NCBI GenBank assembly: GCA_035304345.1
Contig: DATGQE010000016.1
Coordinates: forward strand, 1-64,000
Source of the DNA: IDS-8 sp035304345
GTDB taxonomy: Bacteria > Pseudomonadota > Gammaproteobacteria > Steroidobacterales > Woeseiaceae
Length of the DNA stretch: 64,000 nt
Reading direction: 5' to 3'
Made by a program: the position numbers and the translations under genes. The notes under the pieces were generated by a model. That model was not told the DNA's origin and searched no databases. It worked only from the letters and a program-made list of their open reading frames with translations. Positions within the stretch are counted from its first letter, which is position 1, and the number at the start of each line of letters is the position of its first letter. Positions 18,512 to 31,019 of the stretch are shown here, one piece after another.

Positions 18512-19660
18512 ATGGGCCGCGTGCGCGTCGCACTGGTCGCCGGCGAGGCTTCCGGGGATCGGCTCGGGGCCGGGCTGGTGCGGGAGCTCCTCGCGCTCGA
18601 GCCCGGCGCCGCCTGCGAGGGTGTCGCGGGCCCCGCGATGCGCGCCGCCGGCTGCGAGGTGCTGGCCGACTCCCACGAGCTCGCGGTCATGGGGCTGGTC
18701 GAGCCGCTGAAGGAGCTGCCGCGGCTGCTCGCCCTGCGGCGCCGGCTCGTGCGCCGCTGGACGGCCGCGCCGCCGGACGTGTTCGTCGGCATCGACTCGC
18801 CGGAGTTCAACCTCGGGCTCGAGATCGCGCTCAAGAAGTCCGCCCCGGTTCGTACCGTGCACTACGTGAGCCCGCAGGTGTGGGCATGGCGGCCCTGGCG
18901 CCTCGAGAAGATAGCGCGCGCCGCCGACAAGGTGCTGTGCCTGCTGCCGTTCGAGAAGGCGTTCTACGACGCGCACGGCCAGGCCGCGGAGTTCGTCGGC
19001 CACCCGCTCGCCGACGAGCTGGCCGGCGGCCGGCCGGCGGCGCCGGCGCGCGCCCTCTTGGGGCTTCCGGACGACGCCGAGGTCGTGGCCGTACTCCCGG
19101 GCAGCCGCCGCAGCGAGGTGCTGCGCCTGGGGCCCGTGTTCGCCGCCGCCTGCCGCGAGCTCCTCTCGCGGCGGCCGGGCGTGCGCTTCGTGGCGCCGAT
19201 GGCGCGCGCGGAGCTGGCCGCCATGTTCCGCCCCATGCTCGCGCGCGCGGGCGTCGCGGACGCATTCCGGGTCCGGGACGGCGAGGCACAGGCGGCGATG
19301 GCGGCGGCCGACGTCGTCCTGCTCGCGTCGGGCACGGCGGCGCTCGAGGCGGCGCTGATCGGGCGGCCGATGGTCGCCGCCTACCGGCTGGCGCCGGTGA
19401 GCTATGCCCTGGCCAAGGGGCTCAGGCTCGTGAAGGTGCGGCACATCACGCTGCCGAACCTGCTCACGAGCGAGCCGCTGGTGCCGGAATTCGTGCAGGG
19501 CGAGGCGAACCCGCCGGCCCTCGCGGGGGCCGTCGAGGCGCTGCTCGCGGACCCGGCCCGACGGGCGGCGATCGGCCGCGAATTTGCTACACTGCGGAGC
19601 CGGCTGGCGAGGGGTGCGGACCGCCTCGCCGCAAGGGCAGTCCTCGAGCTGGCGGCGTGA
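18512..19660 (+). CDS. lpxB: Lipid-A-disaccharide synthase LpxB
   Basis: LpxB is a GT19 glycosyltransferase that joins UDP-diacylglucosamine and lipid X to form the lipid A disaccharide backbone at the inner membrane. The 382-residue protein begins with VALVAGEASGDRLG, followed by YVSPQVWAWR near residue 119 and LPGSRRSEV near 195, all family signatures. It completes the lpxD-fabZ-lpxA-lpxB block. rnhB, the usual next gene before dnaE, is missing. Confidence 0.97.
   Translation: MGRVRVALVAGEASGDRLGAGLVRELLALEPGAACEGVAGPAMRAAGCEVLADSHELAVMGLVEPLKELPRLLALRRRLVRRWTAAPPDVFVGIDSPEFNLGLEIALKKSAPVRTVHYVSPQVWAWRPWRLEKIARAADKVLCLLPFEKAFYDAHGQAAEFVGHPLADELAGGRPAAPARALLGLPDDAEVVAVLPGSRRSEVLRLGPVFAAACRELLSRRPGVRFVAPMARAELAAMFRPMLARAGVADAFRVRDGEAQAAMAAADVVLLASGTAALEAALIGRPMVAAYRLAPVSYALAKGLRLVKVRHITLPNLLTSEPLVPEFVQGEANPPALAGAVEALLADPARRAAIGREFATLRSRLARGADRLAARAVLELAA
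19585..19593 (+). promoter_or_regulatory. Possible extended -10 promoter for dnaE
   Basis: TG-C-TACACT inside the 3' end of lpxB matches an extended -10 (TGn plus TACACT). No good -35 is visible. It would start a transcript about 180 nt upstream of dnaE, across the 118-nt lpxB-dnaE gap, which otherwise holds no feature I can support. Confidence 0.35.
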
Positions 19661-19778
19661 CATCGGGCAGGGGAGCAATACACACAGCATCGCGTAGAGG
19701 TTCGGCAGCGCGGCCTGCGGCGCGCGGGCGCGCCGCGATCCGGCCGGGCGCCACCGGCACCGCGACCAGCCGCCGCTG

Positions 19779-23312
<3,534 letters not shown>

Positions 23313-23382
23313 GGTGCGCGGGAACCCGGCCGAAGGCGGTCGGACGTGCGTGGCGGCGGTGATGCCGCCGGGCCGTTCGTGT

Positions 23383-23412
23383 TTGCGACCGCTCCGGGCC
23401 GTTGTGTAGAGT
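23383..23412 (+). promoter_or_regulatory. Candidate sigma-70 promoter for accA
   Basis: TTGCGA (23383-23388) and TAGAGT (23407-23412) are 18 bp apart in the 141-nt dnaE-accA gap, placing a start site about 35 nt before the accA ATG. The preceding GC-rich stretch contains an imperfect GGCGGCGG...CCGCCGGGCC inverted repeat that may mark the end of the dnaE transcript. Confidence 0.4.
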
Positions 23413-23453
23413 GATCGCCCGTTGCGCCGGGATGCCGGCGACCAGGGAAGCCG

Positions 23454-24410
23454 ATGGACCTCAAATTCCTCGATTTCGAGCAGCCGATCGCAGAGCTTGA
23501 AGCGAAGATCGCCGAGCTGCGCATGGTCGGTGACGACTCGGAGATCAACCTCTCCGAGGAAATCGGGAAGCTCAAGGACAAGGTCGAAGGCCTCACGAAG
23601 AGCATTTTCTCCAAGCTCTCGTCCTGGCAGATCGCGCAGGTCGCCCGCCATCCGATGCGGCCTTACACGCTGGACTACCTCGACGTGCTCGCGCCCGATT
23701 TCCGCGAGCTGCACGGCGATCGCATGTACGCGGACGACCCGGCGATCGTGGGCGGCATCGGCCGGCTCGACGGCCGCCCGATCATGTTCATCGGGCACCA
23801 GAAGGGGCGCGACACCAAGGAGCGCGTGCGCCGCAATTACGGCATGCCGAAGCCGGAAGGCTATCGCAAGGCGCAGCGCCTCATGCGGCTGGCCGAAAAG
23901 TTCCAGCTCCCGGTCGTGACCTTCATCGATACGCCCGGTGCGTATCCCGGGATCGGCGCGGAGGAGCGCGGCCAGAGCGAGGCGATCGCTTCCAGCCTGT
24001 ACCTGATGTCGCGGCTGCGCACGCCCATCGTCAGCGTGGTGATCGGCGAAGGCGGCTCCGGCGGCGCGCTCGCGATCGGGGTGGCGGACCGCCTGCTCAT
24101 GCTCCAGTATTCCGTCTACTCGGTGATCTCGCCGGAGGGCTGCGCTTCCATCCTGTGGAAGAGCGCCGAGAAGGCCGCGGAAGCGGCGGAAGCGATGCGC
24201 ATCACGGCACAGCACCTGAGCGAGTTCGGCCTGGTCGACGAGGTGCTGCCGGAGCCGCTCGGCGCCGCGCACCGCGACCCGAAGGGCATGGCCGAGGTCA
24301 TTCGCAACGCCCTCATCAAGCACCTCGACGACCTCGAGCGGCTCGGGCTCGACGAGCTGCTCGAGCAGCGCGCCGCGCGCCTCGCCTCGTTCGGCCGCTT
24401 CAAGGAATGA
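23454..24410 (+). CDS. accA: Acetyl-CoA carboxylase carboxyltransferase alpha subunit
   Basis: AccA forms with AccD the carboxyltransferase that moves CO2 from biotin to acetyl-CoA, giving malonyl-CoA for fatty acid synthesis. Its 318 residues match E. coli (319). The N-terminal LKFLDFEQPIAELEAKI and the crotonase-fold GEGGSGGALAIG near residue 200 are diagnostic. It ends 29 bp from a converging accessory gene. In E. coli tilS is downstream of accA; here a three-gene cassette on the other strand lies between them. Confidence 0.97.
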   Translation: MDLKFLDFEQPIAELEAKIAELRMVGDDSEINLSEEIGKLKDKVEGLTKSIFSKLSSWQIAQVARHPMRPYTLDYLDVLAPDFRELHGDRMYADDPAIVGGIGRLDGRPIMFIGHQKGRDTKERVRRNYGMPKPEGYRKAQRLMRLAEKFQLPVVTFIDTPGAYPGIGAEERGQSEAIASSLYLMSRLRTPIVSVVIGEGGSGGALAIGVADRLLMLQYSVYSVISPEGCASILWKSAEKAAEAAEAMRITAQHLSEFGLVDEVLPEPLGAAHRDPKGMAEVIRNALIKHLDDLERLGLDELLEQRAARLASFGRFKE

Positions 24411-24439
24411 AGCTCGCCGCGGTCCGCAACCGGTAGCCG

Positions 24440-24916
24440 TCAGAAGGGGAGCGCCGGCTTGCGGATCATGAGCCAGAAGATGGCGAGCACCGCGCCGAAC
24501 GCCGGGAAGCCGAACCAGAACCAGAGGCGGAACAGGCGGTGGTACGCGGGCGGCAGCGGCGCGTCCAGCTCGGCGGCGGCCCGGGCGAGGTCGCGCATGC
24601 GCCACTGCATCCAGACCACCGGCAGCCAGAACGCCCCGACGAAGCCGTACAGCAGGATCGAAAGGCCGATCCAGCCTTCCAGCAGGGGATAGCCGCGCAG
24701 CGACGCGAGTGCGATCCCGGTGACCGGCTGGGCGACGACCGCGGTCGCGGTGAACAGGAAATCGGCGATCACCACGATGCGCGCCACGCCCGCGATGACG
24801 ACCGCGTTGCCGGTGCGGTGCGCGAGCAGCATGAAGAACGCGATGCCGGCACCGGTGCCGAGCAGCACCGACGCGCCGATCACGTGCAGCCACCGGAGCA
24901 GGAAATACGTCGTCAC
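24440..24916 (-). CDS. DUF2269 family integral membrane protein
   Basis: This 158-residue protein has four hydrophobic segments (about 5-30, 42-70, 76-100 and 128-152). The start LLRWLHVIGASVLLGTG places a histidine and glycines in the first helix, as in the DUF2269 family, whose function is not established. The GTG start at 24916 overlaps the stop of the SDR-DoxX gene (GTGA), so it is the last gene of a coupled trio. The conserved histidine near the membrane edge could bind a cofactor, but nothing visible proves it. Confidence 0.85.
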   Translation of the reverse strand: MTTYFLLRWLHVIGASVLLGTGAGIAFFMLLAHRTGNAVVIAGVARIVVIADFLFTATAVVAQPVTGIALASLRGYPLLEGWIGLSILLYGFVGAFWLPVVWMQWRMRDLARAAAELDAPLPPAYHRLFRLWFWFGFPAFGAVLAIFWLMIRKPALPF

Positions 24917-26199
24917 CGCTCGTCGAGCATGGCGAGCGCGACGAGGTTGAGCGCGAGAATCGGCCAGATCTTCATCATCGGGCCGAGCGGATCGCGCCAC
25001 AGCTCGGGCATCAGGACGGTGCCGGTCGCCATGTAGAACAGCGACAGGAGCACGGCCCCGACGAGCGCGGGCCGCGCGACGGGACGGTACAGGATGCCTG
25101 CGCCGACGACGATGTCGGCGAGCGCGCCGGCGATCACGCCCGGCGCGGCCAGCGCGGGCAGCCCGGCCATCCGCAGCAGCTCGGTGCCGATGTCGAAACC
25201 GGGGCCGAGCGAGACGAGGCCGGTGCCGATCCAGAAGCCCGCGAGCACGACGATCGCCACCGGCTCCAGCCAGAAGAGCCGCGCAAACCAGCGTTCCTGC
25301 AGCGTGGGCGGCCGGGCGGCGAGGCTTTCCGCGAGCGTGCGCGGCGGCGTGCCCGTCAGCCGCCGCCACTCCGACGGGTCGCCCGTCGCGCCGCGCACCA
25401 TTTCCCTGGCGGCGTTCGAGCGCAGCGCGGGCCGCCAGCCGAGGCGGCCGGCGGCATCGCCGAGCCGGAAGAGGAGCGCGGCGAGCCAGCGCGGCAGGCG
25501 CACGCGGCGCGCGGGCGGGCGGCCGAGCCAGCGCCGGTACTCCGCCACGACCCCGGCGAGCTCGAGCTGCTCCGGTCCCGCGAGCTCCAGCGCGAGGCGC
25601 GCCGGGGCGGCCGGGTCCGCGAAATGCAGGATCGTGTCCACGACCTCGTCCTCCTGCACGACCTGCAGCCGGCCCATGCCGGGCATCAGCGGCAGCACCG
25701 GCAGCACGGCGAGGCCGCGCACGAGCGCGCCGGCGCCGGCGGCGCCCGGCCCGAGCACCACCGAGGGCCTCAGGATCACCCAGTCGAGATCGAGCGCCGC
25801 GAGCGCCCGGTCGCCGGCGAGCTTGGTCGCCGAGAACGGCGAGCGCGCACCGCGGTCCACGCCGATCGCGGACAGGTGCACGACGCGGCGTACGCCCGCG
25901 TCCACGCACGCCTCGAACAGCGCCGCGATGCCACGGTGATGCACCGCTTCGGGCGCCTGGCGTGCGCCGGCCTGCAGCACGCCCGCGCAGTTGACCACCG
26001 CGTCCACGCCGGCCAGCGCGGCGCTCCAGAAGGCCCGGTCGGCGCGCGCGAGATCGGCTTCCACGACCCGCGCCACGCCCGCCGGTCGCCGGCGTGCCCC
26101 GGGCCGGACCACCGCGACGACCTCGTGGCGCCGGGCGACGGCGCGCGCGCAGGTCGCGGAGCCGAGCATGCCGGTTGCGCCGGTGACGAGCAGCTTCAC
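24913..26199 (-). CDS. SDR/NmrA-like NAD(P)-binding protein fused to DoxX-like membrane domain
   Basis: The 428-residue protein has two parts. Residues 1 to about 290 form an atypical short-chain dehydrogenase/NmrA-like domain with TGATGMLGS binding NAD(P). The typical YxxxK is not obvious, although FSATKLAGD aligns with that region. Residues about 305-428 carry four hydrophobic helices resembling DoxX-like domains. The fusion suggests a membrane-anchored redox or quinone-related enzyme, as in similar epimerase-DoxX proteins of unknown function. The start GTG at 26199 overlaps the upstream gene stop; its own stop overlaps the DUF2269 start. Confidence 0.85.
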   Translation of the reverse strand: MKLLVTGATGMLGSATCARAVARRHEVVAVVRPGARRRPAGVARVVEADLARADRAFWSAALAGVDAVVNCAGVLQAGARQAPEAVHHRGIAALFEACVDAGVRRVVHLSAIGVDRGARSPFSATKLAGDRALAALDLDWVILRPSVVLGPGAAGAGALVRGLAVLPVLPLMPGMGRLQVVQEDEVVDTILHFADPAAPARLALELAGPEQLELAGVVAEYRRWLGRPPARRVRLPRWLAALLFRLGDAAGRLGWRPALRSNAAREMVRGATGDPSEWRRLTGTPPRTLAESLAARPPTLQERWFARLFWLEPVAIVVLAGFWIGTGLVSLGPGFDIGTELLRMAGLPALAAPGVIAGALADIVVGAGILYRPVARPALVGAVLLSLFYMATGTVLMPELWRDPLGPMMKIWPILALNLVALAMLDER

Positions 26200-27740
26200 C
26201 GGGAGGTTTCCGCCTCCGCGGCGGCCGCACCCGTGACGTCCTTCGGTGCGAGCGGCGCGACGGCGGGTCCCGAGAGAACCGTCCCGTCGAGGTCGAAACG
26301 CGAGCCGTGACAGGGGCAGTCCCAGGTGCGGTCGACCGGGTTGTAGCCGACGATGCACCCCAGGTGCGTGCACACGGCGGAAACCGCCGAGGCGATCCTG
26401 CCGTCGCGCTTCACGACGGCGATCTGCTCGCCATCGTGCTCGATGATGCCGCCGGCGCCGTCCTCGATGTCCGCGAGCGTGCCCGCGCTGCGCCCGAACA
26501 GCCGGTCGCCGGCGAGCCGCGCGCCGGCCTTCAGGTTCTCCGAGATCAGCTCGCGGCCGCCAGCGACGGGACGCAACCGGGACGCATCGAACAGCGCGGC
26601 ATCCTCGTTCTCGCGGCCGAGGATCAGGTCGGCGATGATCTCCGCCGCCGCGGTGCCCTGCGAGATGCCCCACGCGTCGAAGCCGACCGCCACGTGCAGG
26701 TTCGCTTTCGAGGAGGCGACCGGCCCGATGAAGGGGATATCGTCCATCGGGCGGAAATCCTCGTTGACCCACAGGTGGGTGGGCGAGTCGATGCCGAAGC
26801 CCGAGCGAAGGAAGGCGAGGAGGTCCTCGACCATGCGCGCCTGCTCTTCCGCCTCGCCGGTCCTGAACTCGCCGCCGGCCGCGACCAGGAAGCGCCGGCC
26901 GTCGCGCTCCGCGGTACGGAACGAGTGCGTCGGCGAGCCGCTGCCCAGGTACATGCCGTCCAGGTGCACGTGCTCAGGCAGCGGCGCCGCGGCGAGCGGG
27001 TGCGCGACCGGGAAGTTCTTCGCGAAGTACAGGCCGTCGCCGATCACCGGCATCTGGGTCGCGACCACGACGTGCTCCGCCCGCACTTCCACGTCACCGG
27101 CGGCCAGGCGGCAAGGCTCCCCGTGCTCGACGTTCTCGATGCGCGTGGTTTCGAAAAGCGCGCCGTCGCGGGCAACGACCTGCGCGAGGCCGAGCAGGTA
27201 GCGATACGGATCGAGCTGCGCCTGGTCGGTGAACCGCAGCGCGCCGCTCACCGGGAACGGCAGCTCGAGGTCGTCGAGCCAGGCGGCGGGGAGCCCGAGC
27301 TCGGCCGCGGCGGCGGCCTCGTCCTCGAGCGCCTCCGCTTCTTCCGCGGTCTCGGCGTACACGTACGCCGGCAGCGCCTCGAGCCCGCAACTGAGCTCGA
27401 AGGTTTCGCACAGCTTGCGGATGCGGCCGATGGCGCGTTCGTTCGCCGAGGCATAGCGACGCGCGCCCGACTTGCCGATACTGTCGAGCAGGCGCCGGTA
27501 ACGACTGCCGTGCTGGGACGTCGCCTTGGCGGTGGAGCGCCCCGTCGCCTGGCGGCCGACGCGGCGCGCCTCGAAGACGGCCACGTCGCGACCCTTGGCG
27601 AGCAGCAGGCAGGCGGTCGTCAGGCCGACGATGCCGCCGCCGACGATGGCGATGTCGACCTCGAGGTCGCGATCGAGGGCCGGCCAGGTTGCCGGGGGGC
27701 GGTCGGGCAGCCAGAACGGCCGGCGGGCGGGTGATGTCAT
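26196..27740 (-). CDS. FAD-dependent oxidoreductase (DAO family) with C-terminal Rieske domain
   Basis: The 514-residue protein starts with a DAO-type FAD domain (DIAIVGGGIVGLTTACLL near residues 29-46, GRSTAKAT near 67). A conserved FRPMDDIPFIGP near residue 328 belongs to the same fold. From about residue 415 it has a Rieske [2Fe-2S] domain with CTHLGC and CPCHGSRF as cluster ligands. Such fusions resemble Bacillus YhfW; their substrates are unknown. It could pass electrons from an amine or amino-acid substrate to the iron-sulfur centre. It is the first gene of the coupled trio, with ATG at 27740 after AAGG. Confidence 0.9.
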   Translation of the reverse strand: MTSPARRPFWLPDRPPATWPALDRDLEVDIAIVGGGIVGLTTACLLLAKGRDVAVFEARRVGRQATGRSTAKATSQHGSRYRRLLDSIGKSGARRYASANERAIGRIRKLCETFELSCGLEALPAYVYAETAEEAEALEDEAAAAAELGLPAAWLDDLELPFPVSGALRFTDQAQLDPYRYLLGLAQVVARDGALFETTRIENVEHGEPCRLAAGDVEVRAEHVVVATQMPVIGDGLYFAKNFPVAHPLAAAPLPEHVHLDGMYLGSGSPTHSFRTAERDGRRFLVAAGGEFRTGEAEEQARMVEDLLAFLRSGFGIDSPTHLWVNEDFRPMDDIPFIGPVASSKANLHVAVGFDAWGISQGTAAAEIIADLILGRENEDAALFDASRLRPVAGGRELISENLKAGARLAGDRLFGRSAGTLADIEDGAGGIIEHDGEQIAVVKRDGRIASAVSAVCTHLGCIVGYNPVDRTWDCPCHGSRFDLDGTVLSGPAVAPLAPKDVTGAAAAEAETSR

Positions 27741-27839
27741 GTGGGAACCTTCGAGCGTGTGGACGAGGCGGCGCACCGCAGGGTGCAGCAACAATCGTGC
27801 CAGCTTGCGGGCCGGCGCCGCTCCGCGGCGGGGCGCGCC

Positions 27840-29162
27840 GTGATCGCGGAGCGCCTGCTCCGGCGCCTGCGCGAGCTCGCGCCGGAACCGCCGTCGCGCT
27901 ACGTCGTCGCCTTCAGCGGCGGCCTCGATTCCACCGTGCTCCTGCACGCGCTCGTGCTCACGCGGGAGCGTCACGGCGTGCCGCTCCTCGCGCTGCACGT
28001 GAACCACGGCCTGCAGCCGGAGGCCGGCCGCTGGGAGGAACACTGCCGCCGGGTCGCGGCGTCGCTCGAGGTGGATTTCCTCGCCACGCGCATCGAGGTG
28101 CCGGCAGGCGATCCGCGGGGGACGGAAGGGGCGGCGCGCGAGGGCCGCTACCGCGCGCTCGCCGGGCACGCCCGGCGCGGCGATCACGTGCTCACGGCAC
28201 ACCACCGTGACGACCAGGCGGAGACGCTGCTGCTCAACCTGCTGCGCGGCAGCGGGGTGGCCGGGCTCGCAGGCATCGGCGCGCGGCGCCCGCTCGGCGA
28301 GGCGCTGCTGCTCAGGCCCCTGCTGGAGGTGCCGCGTGCCGAGATCGAGCAGCATGCGCGGGCGCACGGGCTCGACTGGTGCGAAGACCCCTCGAACGTG
28401 GACGTCGCCTTCGATCGCAACTTCCTGCGGCGCGAGATCCTGCCGGCGCTGTGCCGTCGCTGGCCCGCGGCGCCGGCCAGCCTCGCGCGGAGCGCCGGGC
28501 TGCTCGCGGAAGCCGCCGAGCTGGCCGCGGAGCTCGCCGCCACGGATCTCGAGGACCTGGGCGGCGACCCGGCACGGCTGCCCGTCGCCGCGCTCGAGCG
28601 GCTGTCCGAGGCGCGGCGGCGCAACGTGCTGCGCTACGCGATCAGGCGGCTCGGCCTGCCGCCGCCGCCGGCGACCCGCCTCGCGCGCATCGTGCACGAG
28701 CTGATGCCGGCGGCGCCCGACGCCGTGCCGCTCGTGCACTGGGACGGGGCCGAGGTCCGGCGCTACCGTGAGCACGTGTACGTGCTCGCGGCAGTGCACC
28801 GCGTCGCGCAGCCCGCCGGGGAGTTGCGCGACGACGGGCGCGAGGTCGCGCTCGGGCCGGGCCTGGGGCGCCTGCGGCTCGAACGGGCGAGCGCCGGCAT
28901 CGCGCCGGCCCTCGCCGAAGCCGGCCTGCGCATCGCGTTCCGCCGGGGCGGCGAACGCCTGCGCCCGCACGGCCGCCGCGACACGCACACCCTGCGCAAG
29001 CTCTTCCAGGAAGCGGGCGTGGTGCCCTGGATGCGCGCCTTCGTGCCGCTCCTGTACGCGGGCGATCGCCTCGTCGCGGTCGGCGATGCCTGGATCGCCG
29101 AGGACGCCTGGAGCGCGCCAGGGTACGTCGTGCGCTGGCTGGACCGGCCGCCGCTGCACTGA
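27840..29162 (+). CDS. tilS: tRNA(Ile)-lysidine synthase TilS
   Basis: TilS puts lysine on C34 of tRNA-Ile(CAU), changing its reading from AUG to AUA. The 440-residue product (E. coli 432) has the PP-loop FSGGLDSTVLL at 25-35, HHRDDQAET near residue 120, the linker domain, and the C-terminal TilS domain with RRDTHTLRKLFQEAGVVPW. The GTG at 27840 is chosen because upstream sequence does not resemble the family. It is divergent from the oxidoreductase cassette, with 99 nt between the two starts. Confidence 0.95.
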   Translation: MIAERLLRRLRELAPEPPSRYVVAFSGGLDSTVLLHALVLTRERHGVPLLALHVNHGLQPEAGRWEEHCRRVAASLEVDFLATRIEVPAGDPRGTEGAAREGRYRALAGHARRGDHVLTAHHRDDQAETLLLNLLRGSGVAGLAGIGARRPLGEALLLRPLLEVPRAEIEQHARAHGLDWCEDPSNVDVAFDRNFLRREILPALCRRWPAAPASLARSAGLLAEAAELAAELAATDLEDLGGDPARLPVAALERLSEARRRNVLRYAIRRLGLPPPPATRLARIVHELMPAAPDAVPLVHWDGAEVRRYREHVYVLAAVHRVAQPAGELRDDGREVALGPGLGRLRLERASAGIAPALAEAGLRIAFRRGGERLRPHGRRDTHTLRKLFQEAGVVPWMRAFVPLLYAGDRLVAVGDAWIAEDAWSAPGYVVRWLDRPPLH

Positions 29163-29221
29163 CGGACGTGCGCGAGCGCGCGGATCGGGTGCGAAAGGCG
29201 GCGGGCGCGCCGGCCCGCGCA

Positions 29222-29250
29222 TTGTGTGGCCGCACCCGATCTGATAACGT
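29222..29250 (+). promoter_or_regulatory. Weak candidate promoter for pyrG
   Basis: TTGTGT (29222-29227) and TAACGT (29245-29250), spaced 17 bp, lie in the 210-nt tilS-pyrG gap. A GATAAC reading with 15-bp spacing is an alternative. The remaining leader of about 120 nt before pyrG contains no gene; I did not identify a known riboswitch or attenuator. Confidence 0.25.
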
Positions 29251-29372
29251 GTAACCCCGTCTTTGAATCTCGAGGACGGGAAGTCCGCGAAAGCCAAGGG
29301 TTGCGAGATAGGGACGAGCCGGACAGTCGTCGTTCCTTCTCCGGCCCTTTGTTGTTTTCGCCGCGCGCACAC

Positions 29373-31019
29373 ATGACATCCTACGTATTCATCACCGGCG
29401 GCGTCGTGTCATCCCTCGGCAAGGGCATCACGTCCGCCTCCCTCGGAGCCCTGCTCGAGTCGCGCGGCCTCAAGATCAGCATGATCAAGCTGGATCCCTA
29501 CATCAACGTGGATCCCGGCACGATGAGCCCGTTCCAGCACGGCGAGGTGTTCGTCACCGAGGACGGCACCGAGGCGGACCTCGACCTCGGTCACTACGAG
29601 CGCTTCGTGCGCACCACCACGGGCCGCAACAGCAACTTCACCACCGGCCGCATCTACGAGAGCGTGATCGCGAAGGAACGGCGCGGCGACTACCTCGGTG
29701 CGACGGTGCAGGTGATCCCGCACATCACCGACGAGATCAAGCAGAGCGTGCAGCGGGGCGCCGGCGACGCGGACGTGTGCCTCGTGGAGATCGGCGGTAC
29801 CGTCGGCGACATCGAGTCGCTGCCGTTCCTCGAGGCCATCCGCCAGATGGGCGTCGAGCTCGGGCACGACCGCGTCGTCTACGTGCACCTGACGCTGGTG
29901 CCGTACATCGCGAGCTCGCAGGAGATCAAGACCAAGCCGACGCAGCACTCTGTCAAGGAGCTGCGTTCCATCGGTATCCAGCCGGACATCCTCGTGTGCC
30001 GCTCCGAGAAGGAGCTGCCGCCGGAGCAGCGCCGCAAGATCGCGCTCTTCACCAACGTGCAGGAAAAGGCCGTCATCTCTGCCATCGACGTCGAGGACCT
30101 GTACGAGATCCCGGGCATGCTGCACGCGCAGGGCCTGGACGAGATCGTCGTCTCGCAGCTCAAGCTGGACGTCCCGCCCGCGGATCTCAGCGAGTGGGAA
30201 GCCGTGGTCGCCGCCAAGCGCAACCCGGAAGCCGAGGTCGACATCGCGCTTGTCGGCAAGTACGTCGATTTCCGCGACTCCTACATCTCGCTGTCCGAGG
30301 CCCTGCTGCACGGCGGCATACACACGCGGACGCGCGTCAACATCCACTACATCGAGGCCCAGGACATCGAACGGGACGGCCCCGGCTGCCTGCGCGACAT
30401 GGACGGCATCGTGGTGCCGGGCGGATTCGGCGACCGCGGGACCGAGGGCAAGATCCAGGCCGTGCGCTATGCCCGCGAGCACAAGGTGCCGTTCCTCGGC
30501 ATCTGCCTCGGCCTGCAGCTCGCGGTGATCGAGTTTGCGCGCAACGTGGTCGGTCTCGAAGGCGCGGGCAGCACGGAGTTCGACCGCAACGTCGAGCATC
30601 CCGTGATCGCGCTGATCACGGAATGGCGCACCGTCTCCGGGGACGTCGAGGAACGCGACGAGCACTCCAACCTGGGCGGCACGATGCGCCTGGGCGCGCA
30701 GAAGGTGCTGCTCGCGGAGGGCTCGCTGGCGGCAGAGGTCTACGGCGCGACCGAGATCCACGAGCGGCACCGCCATCGCTACGAGGTCAACAACAACTAC
30801 CGTGAGGTGCTGGAACAGGCGGGGTTGAGGTTCTCCGGTCTGTCGATCGACGATCTCGTCGAGGTCATCGAGTTGCCGGATCACCCCTGGTTCATCGCCA
30901 GCCAGTTCCATCCCGAATTCAAATCGAGCCCGCGCGACGGCCATCCCCTGTTCAAGGGTTTCATCACCGCCGCGCGGCAGTACCGTCGGGGGGCGCTGCC
31001 GAAGGTCGCCGAAGCATGA
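29373..31019 (+). CDS. pyrG: CTP synthase
   Basis: PyrG aminates UTP to CTP using glutamine and ATP. At 548 residues it is close to E. coli (545). The amidoligase domain begins with FITGGVVSSLGKGITSASLG. The C-terminal class I glutaminase has nucleophile C378 in GICLGLQL and the H513/E515 pair in QFHPE. The ATG at 29373 gives the exact family start. Its stop overlaps the kdsA start (ATGA), linking nucleotide supply to CMP-Kdo synthesis as in other gammaproteobacteria. Confidence 0.98.
   Translation: MTSYVFITGGVVSSLGKGITSASLGALLESRGLKISMIKLDPYINVDPGTMSPFQHGEVFVTEDGTEADLDLGHYERFVRTTTGRNSNFTTGRIYESVIAKERRGDYLGATVQVIPHITDEIKQSVQRGAGDADVCLVEIGGTVGDIESLPFLEAIRQMGVELGHDRVVYVHLTLVPYIASSQEIKTKPTQHSVKELRSIGIQPDILVCRSEKELPPEQRRKIALFTNVQEKAVISAIDVEDLYEIPGMLHAQGLDEIVVSQLKLDVPPADLSEWEAVVAAKRNPEAEVDIALVGKYVDFRDSYISLSEALLHGGIHTRTRVNIHYIEAQDIERDGPGCLRDMDGIVVPGGFGDRGTEGKIQAVRYAREHKVPFLGICLGLQLAVIEFARNVVGLEGAGSTEFDRNVEHPVIALITEWRTVSGDVEERDEHSNLGGTMRLGAQKVLLAEGSLAAEVYGATEIHERHRHRYEVNNNYREVLEQAGLRFSGLSIDDLVEVIELPDHPWFIASQFHPEFKSSPRDGHPLFKGFITAARQYRRGALPKVAEA

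Noticed and set aside
29163..29372. A tRNA or riboswitch in the tilS-pyrG gap
   Set aside because: No cloverleaf arms, no GGTTC-type T loop and no known aptamer motif were seen; only a weak promoter can be proposed.
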